From Bacteroidales bacterium (GTDB taxonomy: Bacteria > Bacteroidota > Bacteroidia > Bacteroidales > Muribaculaceae), in assembly GCA_004553485.1 (NCBI GenBank), contig SFLG01000026.1, positions 1 through 34,136 on the forward strand: DNA of 34,136 bases. The letters run 5' to 3'. This document shows positions 8,678-16,103 of the stretch, one piece after another; the first letter of the stretch is position 1; every line of letters starts with the position of its first letter. The notes beneath the pieces are model-generated. The model ran no database searches, was not told the DNA's origin, and was given only the letters and a program-made list of their open reading frames with translations. The position numbers and the translations under genes are program-made.

Positions 8678-10231
8678 TTACTTGACGGTGTCGGCCTTCT
8701 GGGAGGGCGTTGCCTCGGCTTTTGCGGCGGGCTCGGCGACGGGTTTATCCTTGCGTTTGGGAGCCGTGGCGCCGCCGCTTTGGGTGAGGAAGGCCTTGAT
8801 CTTGCGCGGGCCGTGGCCCGACATGTTGAAGATGTTGAAGGCTACGGCGATGTCGGTGATGTTGTTGTCGGCGACGTACTTCTTGAGGTTGCGGTTGAAG
8901 TAGCGGAAGTCGATGACGTGCACCTCGGCGAAGCTGAAGAAGAGGTAGCCGGGCAGGGCGTTGCCGTACGAGTCCTTGATGATGAGCAGACGGCGGTTGC
9001 CGGGTGTGCCCGTCACCACGCGTGTGAGCTTGCTATCGCTGCCCATGAAGGTGAGGTAGGCGTTGCCTGAGCCGTCGTGGAACTTATAGAAGAACGGTCC
9101 GGGCTTGGGCTTCGACTCGGAGATTATGTGGTACGACTTGTCGGTATTGTATGTGACGTAAGTGGTGACGGGGTCGAGGCCGCGCGGGGTGTAGTAGACA
9201 AAGTCCTCGGGAGCCTTCTTGACGGCGATGTCCTTGGAATAGCCGTACATCGAGCCCACAAAGCCGTGGATGACGTGCCGGTCGTAGCTGTCGAGGCCGG
9301 GGAAGGGCACGCCGGCCTTGCCTGCCAGCTCGCGGGCGGCATAGTAGGCGCCCAGGGGTGCCCAGTGGTGGTCGGTGCGCAGGTAGATGTCCTCGTCCTT
9401 GTGGGCGGCGAGGGCGGCGTAGACGTCAACAAACCGCACTTTGTCGGGCAGGTTGTCGCGCACATAATATATAGGTGCGCTCTGCGGGTTGCTCACGCTC
9501 TTGGCCTTTTCGGGCAGATAGAACTCGGTGGCGATGGGTGCGATGACGGCGTACAGGTTTTTGTCGGGGAAAGCCTCGGCGTAATCTTTCATTGTGTTGA
9601 CAAACGATTGTCCGGCCTGTCGGCCGCCTCCGTAGGCCATGAGGGCGCGCACCTTCTCGCCCGAGCCCACGATGATGGTGCCCGAGCTGGCCAGCTTGGC
9701 GTTTTCTTCGACGGTCTTCTTGTCGGCGCCTTCGACGAGCGGGTTGTCGGCAGGAGTTTCGGTTCCGGCCGGAGCGGCGGGACGGAAGACAACCTGCTCC
9801 TCGCCCGGCTCAATGGCAGCGGACAGGGGATGGCGGAACGACTCGCGCAGGTCCATGCTCATTGTCATGAAGTGGTCGCGGTAGGGCTCGCTGTCGCTGA
9901 ACCACGACGACACGGCCGCGGTGAAGGCCGCGGGGTTCTCGGTGATGAGCTTTGTATCGGGGAAGGTCGCCAGTTCGCGCTTCTCCAGCTCGGAGAACTG
10001 CGAGCGCGGCAGGAAAAGAAAGATGGCGGTGAAGGTGCCGAAGACGGCGAGCGTGACCACAAGGTACAGTATGCTTGCGCCGCGGGGATGGACGGCCTCG
10101 GGGGCAACGGTCGTGCCTCCGGCTTTAGCTTTGGTATGCCCTGTGGCGGCCGTCGTCGGGCTGCCTGTCCCGTGTGCGCCGGCGGAGGTGCCGGCAGCGG
10201 CCGAAAATGTTTTTGGCTTTTCCAGTTCCAT
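8678..10231 (-). CDS. DHHW/AlgJ-like membrane-anchored SGNH-type acetyl-transfer protein (second copy)
   Basis: A 517-residue protein with a Pro/Ala/Thr-rich cytosolic N terminus (about residues 1-50), one membrane segment near residues 54-76 (ILYLVVTLAVFGTFTAIFLFL), and a large periplasmic domain. It carries the family signature RTDHHWAPLGAYYAARELA, whose Asp-His pair is the proposed catalytic dyad of AlgJ/AlgX-like SGNH enzymes. A serine-bearing block, IIKDSYGNALPGYL, follows. It likely takes acetyl groups delivered by the MBOAT partner and places them on a polysaccharide. The C terminus is a Lys/Ala/Pro-rich basic tail. It is the last gene of algI-dhhw-dhhw, 21 bases after the previous stop. 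The polymer substrate is unknown. Confidence 0.85.
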   Translation of the reverse strand: MELEKPKTFSAAAGTSAGAHGTGSPTTAATGHTKAKAGGTTVAPEAVHPRGASILYLVVTLAVFGTFTAIFLFLPRSQFSELEKRELATFPDTKLITENPAAFTAAVSSWFSDSEPYRDHFMTMSMDLRESFRHPLSAAIEPGEEQVVFRPAAPAGTETPADNPLVEGADKKTVEENAKLASSGTIIVGSGEKVRALMAYGGGRQAGQSFVNTMKDYAEAFPDKNLYAVIAPIATEFYLPEKAKSVSNPQSAPIYYVRDNLPDKVRFVDVYAALAAHKDEDIYLRTDHHWAPLGAYYAARELAGKAGVPFPGLDSYDRHVIHGFVGSMYGYSKDIAVKKAPEDFVYYTPRGLDPVTTYVTYNTDKSYHIISESKPKPGPFFYKFHDGSGNAYLTFMGSDSKLTRVVTGTPGNRRLLIIKDSYGNALPGYLFFSFAEVHVIDFRYFNRNLKKYVADNNITDIAVAFNIFNMSGHGPRKIKAFLTQSGGATAPKRKDKPVAEPAAKAEATPSQKADTVK

Positions 10232-10252
10232 CGTTGCGTTAGATTGCTTTGT

Positions 10253-11668
10253 TTATTTGTTTTTGCCTTCTTCCCCGTCCGGCTCCTCGCCTTCGGGCTC
10301 TGTCTCTTCGTCCGGGCCGTCGGCATATTCGGCGTTTTCGCCGGTGTTGTCAGCGGGGTCCTCGCTCTGCGTTTCCTCGGTCTGGCCGGCCGGGGCGGGC
10401 GGGGTGTCGCCGGTGGCGCCGAAGTCGGTGTCGGCGGTGGTGAGCATGGTGTTGAGACGCCGTGCCGTGTTGGGGGCGAAGGCGATGGATATGCAGTTGA
10501 CGAAGACCATGTCGGTGATGCCGTTTTCGCGGACATACCGCACGAGGTTGTGTGGGAAGTAGCGGAAGTCGAGCACGTGAATTTCGCCGAAGGTGCCGAA
10601 GAGGTTCGAGGGCAGAGCGTTGCCGAAGCTGTCCTTGACGATGAGCAGGCGACGCGAGGGGTCGCCTTTGAGGCCGGTGACCTTTACGGCGTGGTAGTCG
10701 CCACCCATAAAGGTGCAGTAGGCGGCGCGGCTGCCGTCGGGGTAGGGGCGGAAGAAGGGCGCCGGATGCGGCGCGCTCTCGCTGACGGCGCGGCCGCCGT
10801 TAATCGTGTAGTCGACAAAGGTTGAGGCGTAGTTGGTGTCGATGGGCTCGAACCAGACAAACTCCTCGGGAGCCTTGCTGACGGCCGAGTCGCCCGAGAA
10901 CATGAACATCGTGCCCACGTAGTTGTGGACGGTGTCGGCGCGGTAGTGCGAGTCGGGCAGGAAGGGCAGCCCGGCTGCGCGTGCCAGCTCGGCGGCGGCA
11001 TAACGTCCGCCGCGGGGCGACCAGTGGTGGTCGGTGCGGCTGTAGATTTCCTCGTCGGTGTGGGCGCGCATGATGCTGTCGACAAGGATGGGCGTCACCG
11101 CTTTGTCGAGCATGGCCGCCGTGTTGCGGATGGCGCGGGCCTCGGAGCCGCGGCCGCCGATGCGGTCGGGCATATAGTACTCGCCCTGCGAGGGCGCGAT
11201 GAGCATGTACAGGCGCACGCTGTCGCCGGCGAGAGCTCCGGCATAGCGGTTGATGGCGGCGGCATAGTCGGCGCCCCCGTAGGCCATGGTGGTGAGGGGA
11301 GCCATGCCGCGCACTACGCCGGCGGTGTCGCGCGAGACGATGATGCCGCGCTTGCCGCGGTGTATGAACTCGCACCCGTCGGGAGAGGCGTAGAGGGTGG
11401 TGACCACCGGTCTGGGCGTGCGGCGCTTCTTCGAGCGTCTTTTCTTGCGCGAGCTCTTCCTTTTGGACTTGGACCGCGTGGCCTTTTTGCTCCGTCTTTT
11501 CTTTTTCGATTTTTTCTTTTTCGATTTTTTCTTGCTTGCCGCCGAGGCGGTCTGGGTGATTTCGTCGGTGAGGCCGCCCGACAGGTCGCCGGGGAGCATG
11601 ATCAGCAGGCCGAGTGCCACAAGCACTACGGCACGCAGGTGTCGTGATATTGAGGAGAGGTTTGTCAT
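10253..11668 (-). CDS. DHHW/AlgJ-like protein with lysine-rich stalk and acidic tail (first copy)
   Basis: A 471-residue paralogue of the next gene. A signal or anchor segment covers about residues 10-30 (RAVVLVALGLLIML), followed near residues 44-90 by a very basic stretch made of K, S and R repeats. The SGNH-like domain follows, with RTDHHWSPRGGRYAAAELA and IVKDSFGNALPSNL. The last 50 or so residues are Glu/Asp/Pro-rich and strongly acidic. The ATG at 11668 is chosen: it follows the algI stop with one base between (translational coupling). The longer frame to 11776 would lie inside algI and has no family resemblance. The likely role is acetyl transfer to an extracytoplasmic glycan with the MBOAT partner. 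Confidence 0.86.
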   Translation of the reverse strand: MTNLSSISRHLRAVVLVALGLLIMLPGDLSGGLTDEITQTASAASKKKSKKKKSKKKRRSKKATRSKSKRKSSRKKRRSKKRRTPRPVVTTLYASPDGCEFIHRGKRGIIVSRDTAGVVRGMAPLTTMAYGGADYAAAINRYAGALAGDSVRLYMLIAPSQGEYYMPDRIGGRGSEARAIRNTAAMLDKAVTPILVDSIMRAHTDEEIYSRTDHHWSPRGGRYAAAELARAAGLPFLPDSHYRADTVHNYVGTMFMFSGDSAVSKAPEEFVWFEPIDTNYASTFVDYTINGGRAVSESAPHPAPFFRPYPDGSRAAYCTFMGGDYHAVKVTGLKGDPSRRLLIVKDSFGNALPSNLFGTFGEIHVLDFRYFPHNLVRYVRENGITDMVFVNCISIAFAPNTARRLNTMLTTADTDFGATGDTPPAPAGQTEETQSEDPADNTGENAEYADGPDEETEPEGEEPDGEEGKNK

Positions 11669-11669
11669 T

Positions 11670-13139
11670 TTAGAATCGTGTGTAGATAAAAGCGTTGTTG
11701 GTGGCGCCGATGAGCAGGGCCACGCATACTGCGAGGATGACGGCGGCGATGACTGCGCGGCTAAGCAGCAGGACATAGCTGCCGGCGGCCCGGTTGCCCG
11801 TGGTGACGAAGCGGTCGCACCAGCCGGCCACTTTTGTGCGGATGGGCAGACACAGCGCCAGCGCGGCGAGGATGAGCCAGAAGTTGTCCGAAATCAGGCT
11901 CTCGACCTCGATGGGGAAGCCCTGCGGGGTGTTCATGCCGAAGAAGGCGTGGAAAAACTGACCCAGGCGCGTCGGGTCGTCAAAGTAGAAGATGCCCCAG
12001 CCCACAAGGATGAGGAAGAGGCTGTAGATGTGCGAGAAAACGCGGGGGACGTGGTGGCGCAGCAGCGTGTATTTCTCGAGGGTGATAATCAGGCCGTAGT
12101 AGAGGCCCCAGATGATGAAATTCCAGCTTGCGCCGTGCCACATGCCGGTGAGGAACCACACGGTGAGGATGTTGAGCATCTGGTGGCGACGGTTACCGCC
12201 CATGGGGATGTAGACGTAGTCGCGGAAAAACGAGCCCAGGCTGATATGCCAGCGGCGCCAGAAGTCGGTCATCGACGTGGAGATGTACGGGTGGTTGAAG
12301 TTCTCGGGGAAGTGGAAGCCGACGCAGCGGCCCATGCCGATGGCCATGTCGGAGTAGCCCGAGAAGTCGAAGTAGATCTGCAGCGAGAAGGCCAGTATGC
12401 CCACCCACGCTCCGGCGGCCGACAGGTTGGTGATGTCGCCCCCCAGCAGCTGTGTGGCAATCTCGCCCAGGATGTTGGCGAAGATGACCTTCTTTGCCAG
12501 GCCGATGAAGAAGCGGTAGCTGCCGGCGGCAAGGTCGCCCTCGCTGACGGTGCGGTGGTTGATTTCGTTGGCGACGGTACCGTAGCGCACGATGGGGCCG
12601 GCTATCAGCTGCGGGAACATCGCTATGTAGAGCAGCAGGTCGAAGAAATTGCGCTGCACGGGCGTGTCCCTGCGGTAGACATCGACGAGGTAGGATATCG
12701 ACTGGAAGATATAGAAGCTTATGCCGATGGGCAAGGCGATGTTGGGGACGGGGATGTCAAGGCCGGCGTTGTTGAGGATGCCGCAGAAAAAGCCTAAGTA
12801 CTTGAAGCTGCCGAGGATGGCGAGGTTGATCGCCACGCCCAGCGTCAGCGCCACCTTGCGCGACACTCCGTCCTTGCGTCCGGCGATGAGCAGACCGCTG
12901 ACGTAGTTGAGGCATACCGACAGCAGCATCAGCAGCACGTATATCGGTTCGCCCCAGGCGTAGAACAGCACCGAGAACACCATCAGCGAGGCGTTGCGCC
13001 ACATCATCGGGCGTGACGTCGTTTTCCCGGCGGCATCGTCATGGCGGCAGCGTGCCTTGTCGGCGTAGGTGCCGGCGATGTACGTCAGAGCAAAAAGGGG
13101 CAGGAAAACAAATATGAAGAAAAGGTCTGAAAATACCAT
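11670..13139 (-). CDS. AlgI-type MBOAT O-acyltransferase
   Basis: A 489-residue polytopic membrane protein of the membrane-bound O-acyltransferase family. It passes acetyl groups across the inner membrane to periplasmic SGNH partners for polysaccharide O-acetylation. Marks include the N-terminal MVFSDLFFIFVFLPLF, GISFYIFQSISYLVDVYRRD, MFPQLIAGPIVRY, FWRRWHISLGSFFRDYVYIPMGG, and the catalytic histidine in FLTGMWHGASWNFIIWG. This order is diagnostic of AlgI/PatA/DltB relatives. It is first of a three-gene operon with the two DHHW proteins and has a clear promoter at 13312-13343. The window does not show whether the acceptor is an exopolysaccharide, a capsule or peptidoglycan. Confidence 0.93.
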   Translation of the reverse strand: MVFSDLFFIFVFLPLFALTYIAGTYADKARCRHDDAAGKTTSRPMMWRNASLMVFSVLFYAWGEPIYVLLMLLSVCLNYVSGLLIAGRKDGVSRKVALTLGVAINLAILGSFKYLGFFCGILNNAGLDIPVPNIALPIGISFYIFQSISYLVDVYRRDTPVQRNFFDLLLYIAMFPQLIAGPIVRYGTVANEINHRTVSEGDLAAGSYRFFIGLAKKVIFANILGEIATQLLGGDITNLSAAGAWVGILAFSLQIYFDFSGYSDMAIGMGRCVGFHFPENFNHPYISTSMTDFWRRWHISLGSFFRDYVYIPMGGNRRHQMLNILTVWFLTGMWHGASWNFIIWGLYYGLIITLEKYTLLRHHVPRVFSHIYSLFLILVGWGIFYFDDPTRLGQFFHAFFGMNTPQGFPIEVESLISDNFWLILAALALCLPIRTKVAGWCDRFVTTGNRAAGSYVLLLSRAVIAAVILAVCVALLIGATNNAFIYTRF

Positions 13140-13311
13140 TTTACCTTAAAAATCCTTGCAAATAAGAGTGTTAACGCTTGGTTGTGGCGCTTGGGTAAGT
13201 CCGTGTCGCGGCGCGTTGTAACAGCCGCCTGCGGGCCTGCGGGACGTCGCCTGAGGGGACAGCGATGCACTGCTTGATGGGCGTGTGTGACACTGTGCCG
13301 CAAGCAGAATG

Positions 13312-13343
13312 CAAAATTAGCCTATTATTTCCTATTGGTCAAA
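13312..13343 (-). promoter_or_regulatory. Bacteroidota-type promoter for the algI-DHHW operon
   Basis: The minus strand reads TTTG (13343-13340), a 20-base spacer, then TAATTTTG (13319-13312), a full consensus match. The leader to algI is about 165 bases. No riboswitch fold was recognised in it. Confidence 0.8.
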
Positions 13344-13389
13344 TTTTCAGCGGATTTTTTGTCGACCGGCCGATAGCTAGGACCGCCCT

Positions 13390-13947
13390 TTACTCCTTGT
13401 CGTCGTGGGGGAAGAGCTTGTCGGCCTCGTCGAGGTGGAAGTCGCGGGCGAGGAGGGCGATGAAGCGCGAGATCTGCTTGATGGCGGCGGCGGTGTCGGG
13501 CGAGATCTCCTTGCCCTGCAGGCGCATCAGCAGCATGCCGTAGAGGGCGTTGAAGCAGGTCTCTATCTCGCCTGCGGCGTACTCGCCGGCCTTTCCGCGC
13601 AGCTCGACGATGAAGGGGAGGGTGCGGTAAAATTCGGCCGTGTACTCGGGGAACCGCGGGTCTTTCAGCAACGTCTGGTGCAACGCCACAAGCTGCGACA
13701 GGGTGTTGCGGTTCATCTGCAGATGGCCTTTCTGCTGTATGTCCTCGCGGCGCATCATGTCTATCAGGCTCTCGTACCACTCGCGCAGCTCGCGCTGGCG
13801 TGCTTCGTCAAGGCCCGAGGGTGTGATGATGTTCTGCTGTATTTTGTCGATGTCAAGACCGTTGGCTCGTATCATGTCTTCGACCTGCCACATGTAAATA
13901 AGGTATTCGGCGATGTTCTCTTTGCGTTTTTGCGAGGCTATGTACAT
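13390..13947 (-). CDS. DUF4924 family protein
   Basis: A 185-residue soluble helical protein of the Bacteroidales DUF4924 family, recognised from its start IASQKRKENIAEYLIYMWQVEDMIRAN and the later block FYRTLPFIVELRGKAG. No enzymatic motif is visible and the function is unknown. The ATG at 13947 is chosen because the alternative ATG at 13971 lies inside the promoter -7 box (13969-13976) and would not be on the transcript. The N terminus after 13947 also matches the family start. It is a single gene, followed by the algI promoter. Confidence 0.87.
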   Translation of the reverse strand: MYIASQKRKENIAEYLIYMWQVEDMIRANGLDIDKIQQNIITPSGLDEARQRELREWYESLIDMMRREDIQQKGHLQMNRNTLSQLVALHQTLLKDPRFPEYTAEFYRTLPFIVELRGKAGEYAAGEIETCFNALYGMLLMRLQGKEISPDTAAAIKQISRFIALLARDFHLDEADKLFPHDDKE

Positions 13948-13968
13948 AGGGATGTGTATTTTGTTACG

Positions 13969-13976
13969 CAAAGGTA
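13969..13976 (-). promoter_or_regulatory. -7 box for the DUF4924 gene
   Basis: TACCTTTG on the minus strand, 21 bases before the chosen ATG. It decides the start codon, as described for the gene. It lies almost against the stop of the C39-like remnant (13982). Confidence 0.68.
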
Positions 13977-13981
13977 CAAAA

Positions 13982-14443
13982 TTATTGCTTAACGGATGTT
14001 ACGGTGGAGGCGCTGTCTGGTTTTATGAGGAGGGCCGTGCCGTTCCACGATGCCTTTAACTGAGCGGAGGAGGCCGTCTCGGGGTGTCCGTTGCTAAGAT
14101 AGGTTACGATGTCGGAGTTTTGGTCTGTCTTAATCACTGTCACCCAGGCTCCGCAGCGCACGGGAGCGACAAAGGGAGTGGGGAGGCGCCATATTTCATC
14201 CTTGTCGTCGAGGCGTACGCCGAGGGTGCCGATGCCATATTCGGCCGCGAGCTTGCTCAGACCGAACATCGTGCCGAAGGGCATCTCGACGAAGCGCCTG
14301 TCGCTGTAGTCGCGCGTATGGCGTACACCAAGCGCTGTCAGCAGGTTGGAGAAAAAGTGTGTTGCCGGTTTTCCTTCATTGCATTCTATCTTATGGTCGC
14401 TTTTATCGATGTCCGTGAGGGTGGGTGTTACTGACCGTCTGGA
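13982..14443 (-). pseudogene. Remnant of a C39-like peptidase domain (VKOR/thioredoxin-fusion type)
   Basis: The frame is open from just after a TGA at 14444-14446 to the TAA at 13982, about 153 codons. It has no ATG, GTG or TTG before the methionine at 14284. The translation has the pattern of the C39-like domain that in Bacteroidota often precedes vitamin K epoxide reductase: a helix ATHFFSNLLTALGV, then EMPFGTMFGLSKLAAEYGI, LPTPFVAPV, AWVTVIKT, DIVTYLSNG and WNGTALLI. The recognisable domain begins well upstream of the methionine at 14284, so a start there would cut it. The frame stops straight after the domain, and the membrane and thioredoxin parts that usually follow are absent. I read it as a gene fragment lacking both ends. 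A short stand-alone protein from 14284 (100 residues) cannot be excluded. Confidence 0.6.
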
Positions 14444-14575
14444 TCAACGCTGTTGAGTACGGCGTCAATGGTATCTTGTCCAGTTAGAAACAAAGTGGCA
14501 TTTTTGTGTCACAATACAACAACTTATTCGTTATATATATAGACAATCAAATTTAGGAAAATATTTTCTATCATA

Positions 14576-15058
14576 ATGAAACGAGACAATGTTCTAACAA
14601 TATTTTCACGCATTCAACAGCGTTTACATGCTACAGCTCGTAGTATTGCTGGGGATGACCATGCTGATGACATATTGCAGGATGCCTTCTGCAAACTATG
14701 GACATTAAATAATCTTCCTTCTGATCAACAACAAACAGAAAAGATTGCTTCAACCATAGTTAAGAATCTAAGCATTGATTATAGAAGGTTTGCAGAACGA
14801 AATGGCCAATCAACGACAGAGCAGGCAGAGACGGATAATTCTCACGAGCAAGACGTTCATGAACTATTCAATGCCGTCAAAAAAATCATAGAACTGCAAT
14901 TAACAGAAACACAGCGAACTGTTTTATGGATGCGCGACTATGAAGGTTATTCATTTGCAGAAATAGCAGAACATATATGTATGACAGAAGATAACGCCAG
15001 GCAGATATTGTCCAGAGCACGGAAAACCGTTCGTGAAACCTATAAAAGCATAAACTAA
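14576..15058 (+). CDS. ECF-type RNA polymerase sigma factor
   Basis: A 160-residue extracytoplasmic-function sigma factor. Region 2 lies at about residues 10-80: AGDDHADDILQDAFCKLW is the core-binding and -10 recognition start, and TIVKNLSIDYRRF ends it. Region 4 lies at about residues 105-155: LTETQRTVLWMRDYEGYSFAEIAEHICMTEDNARQILSRARKTVRE is the helix-turn-helix for -35 recognition. The linker is short, and there is no C-terminal extension. Its DNA is much more AT-rich than the neighbours. The TAA stop shares its last base with the ATG of the next gene, so translation is coupled. It should act on a small regulon, possibly its own promoter; I could not identify a convincing ECF promoter upstream. 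Confidence 0.92.
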   Translation: MKRDNVLTIFSRIQQRLHATARSIAGDDHADDILQDAFCKLWTLNNLPSDQQQTEKIASTIVKNLSIDYRRFAERNGQSTTEQAETDNSHEQDVHELFNAVKKIIELQLTETQRTVLWMRDYEGYSFAEIAEHICMTEDNARQILSRARKTVRETYKSIN

Positions 15059-15363
15059 TGGCACAGAGTAATATACATAAAATGATTGAGAAGTACTATG
15101 ATGCTACACTCAGTGAGCAGGAAGAAACTCTGCTCAGACAGATGCTTTCGCAGACGGATTTAGACACAGAGGACGTTCGTGAGGCAAAAGCTACAATGGG
15201 ATTGTTTTCGACAAACCGTAAAATAACAGGCAAAAAACTCTCTGGTCAAAAGCCATCAACGTTATGGGGCAAAATGAAGTATGCGGCAGTTTTTGCAATA
15301 GGCCTCCTGTTTGATGCCTTACTTGACTTTGACGATCCTTTAGATAATAAATTTTCGAAATAA
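15058..15363 (+). CDS. Small single-pass membrane protein, probable anti-sigma factor
   Basis: A 101-residue protein. The N-terminal part (residues 5-40) reads IHKMIEKYYDATLSEQEETLLRQML, a pattern I associate with the short proteins encoded directly after ECF sigma genes in Bacteroidales (an acidic helix pair around ExYYxxxxSxxEE). A basic stretch (KITGKKLSGQK) precedes one hydrophobic segment at about 72-90 (MKYAAVFAIGLLFDALL), then a short acidic end. It could hold the sigma factor at the membrane through its N-terminal domain. This rests on position, topology and size, not on a recognised anti-sigma domain. It is shorter than the 150-200 residues usual for such partners. One base separates its stop from the next start. 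Confidence 0.68.
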   Translation: MAQSNIHKMIEKYYDATLSEQEETLLRQMLSQTDLDTEDVREAKATMGLFSTNRKITGKKLSGQKPSTLWGKMKYAAVFAIGLLFDALLDFDDPLDNKFSK

Positions 15364-15364
15364 T

Positions 15365-15751
15365 ATGGAAAAGGGCCCCCACAAAAATGATGTTCTGGTG
15401 GCAGTCACCTTGCTACTTTGCCTTTGGTTCAAACTTGATGCTGTAATTGAGTACGGAATAGAAAACATTTCGTGTATCTCTATTGCCAGTTGCATTCTCC
15501 TGGTAATCGTTATAATGAGCATGGCATTGTGGTTGCTTTTCACTAACAGCAGTAAATTATGGGCAATCATTAAAGGGGTCTTTAAGTCAGAGATTTTTGA
15601 TACGATCTCATGGATAGCATTCTTTATGCCCATTATATGCATTGAAAAGTACAGCACGTATTTTGCCTGTGCTTCATGGGTCTTTGGAGACATTATCTTA
15701 CTTAGCGCATTTTTGTTAATCCGTAATAAGTACAAAATTAAAATAGGATAG
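15365..15751 (+). CDS. Small four-helix membrane protein of unknown function
   Basis: I do not recognise this 128-residue protein. Hydrophobic segments lie at about residues 9-27 (VLVAVTLLLCLWFKLDAVI), 33-57 (ISCISIASCILLVIVIMSMAL), 78-95 (FDTISWIAFFMPIICI) and 100-122 (YFACASWVFGDIILLSAFLLI). The tail is short and basic. Cysteines are numerous within the membrane parts. Its tight coupling to the sigma and putative anti-sigma genes suggests that it senses or transmits a membrane signal, or is the cassette's effector. AT-rich codon use matches the two genes before it. Confidence 0.62.
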   Translation: MEKGPHKNDVLVAVTLLLCLWFKLDAVIEYGIENISCISIASCILLVIVIMSMALWLLFTNSSKLWAIIKGVFKSEIFDTISWIAFFMPIICIEKYSTYFACASWVFGDIILLSAFLLIRNKYKIKIG

Positions 15752-15833
15752 TGTTGTATTATAAAATGTTAGCAGCAAACAATAAAAGATAAAGAAAATT
15801 AACTACGTAGTAATAACCCACTGACCATACCGT

Positions 15834-15940
15834 AAAAAGGAGCGGATGCCGAAAAGCTATACGAGTAGGTCTAAAACTCATTCATACAGAGAAGTTTTGT
15901 TTGTACTCGATTCGACGGGGTGATGCCTGGCATCCGCTCC
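15834..15940 (-). ncRNA. Candidate structured small RNA, about 105 nt, unknown family
   Basis: A perfect 12-base inverted repeat closes the element (15839-15850 with 15929-15940, GGAGCGGATGCC). Inside it are two nested helices, 15862-15867 with 15904-15909 (CGAGTA/TACTCG) and 15873-15878 with 15893-15898 (AAAACT/AGTTTT), separated by a symmetric 5-by-5 internal loop and capped by a 14-base loop. On the minus strand, the closing helix runs straight into TTTTT (15838-15834), as in an intrinsic terminator. The strand choice rests on this T-run. I compared it by memory with SRP RNA, tmRNA, RNase P, 6S and common riboswitches and found no match. A mobile inverted-repeat element is the main alternative. 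Confidence 0.5.
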
Positions 15941-16036
15941 CGGGTTCAAGCCATAAAGCTTTACCCTATAACAAGTGGCATACCGGTTGGTTTAAATGAT
16001 CAGTTGCCAAAAACCGGAGTCCCCGCCCGGGCGGAT

Positions 16037-16082
16037 AAAAAGACGGGCGGTGTGCCCGAATCAATCACTTAGGCACACCGCC
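16037..16082 (-). terminator. Intrinsic terminator of nrdDG
   Basis: Perfect 11-base arms GGCGGTGTGCC (16046-16056 with 16072-16082) with a 15-base loop, followed on the minus strand by CGTC and TTTTT (16041-16037). It lies 22 bases beyond the nrdG stop. Confidence 0.85.
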
Positions 16083-16103
16083 ACGGGTTGTGTTCTGTTG
16101 ATG

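Larger units (their letters stand above)
15752..16103. other. Gene-free stretch holding a structured element and the nrdG terminator
   Basis: There is no convincing ORF in this 352-base gap. It contains an AT-rich stretch with a palindrome ACTACGTAGT (15802-15811), the large inverted-repeat element 15834-15940, an unexplained stretch 15941-16020, and the nrdDG terminator at 16037-16082. Composition changes from AT-rich to the genomic average within it, so it may contain the right edge of an acquired segment. Confidence 0.6.

Noticed and set aside
11669..11776. Longer N terminus for the first DHHW protein
   Set aside because: The extension is the algI 3' end read in another frame; the ATG at 11668 follows the algI stop directly.
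13948..13971. Upstream ATG that would lengthen the DUF4924 protein by eight residues
   Set aside because: The ATG lies within the TACCTTTG promoter box and is not expected on the mRNA.
14450..14575. ECF-type autoregulated promoter before the sigma gene
   Set aside because: AT-rich DNA with AAC and CGTT-like pieces is present, but nothing distinct enough to call.
15905..15955. tmRNA- or tRNA-like strings (ATTCGACGGGG and GGGTTCAAGCC)
   Set aside because: The T-loop string has no pairing arms, no acceptor stem or CCA end is present, and the bases are part of the larger inverted repeat.
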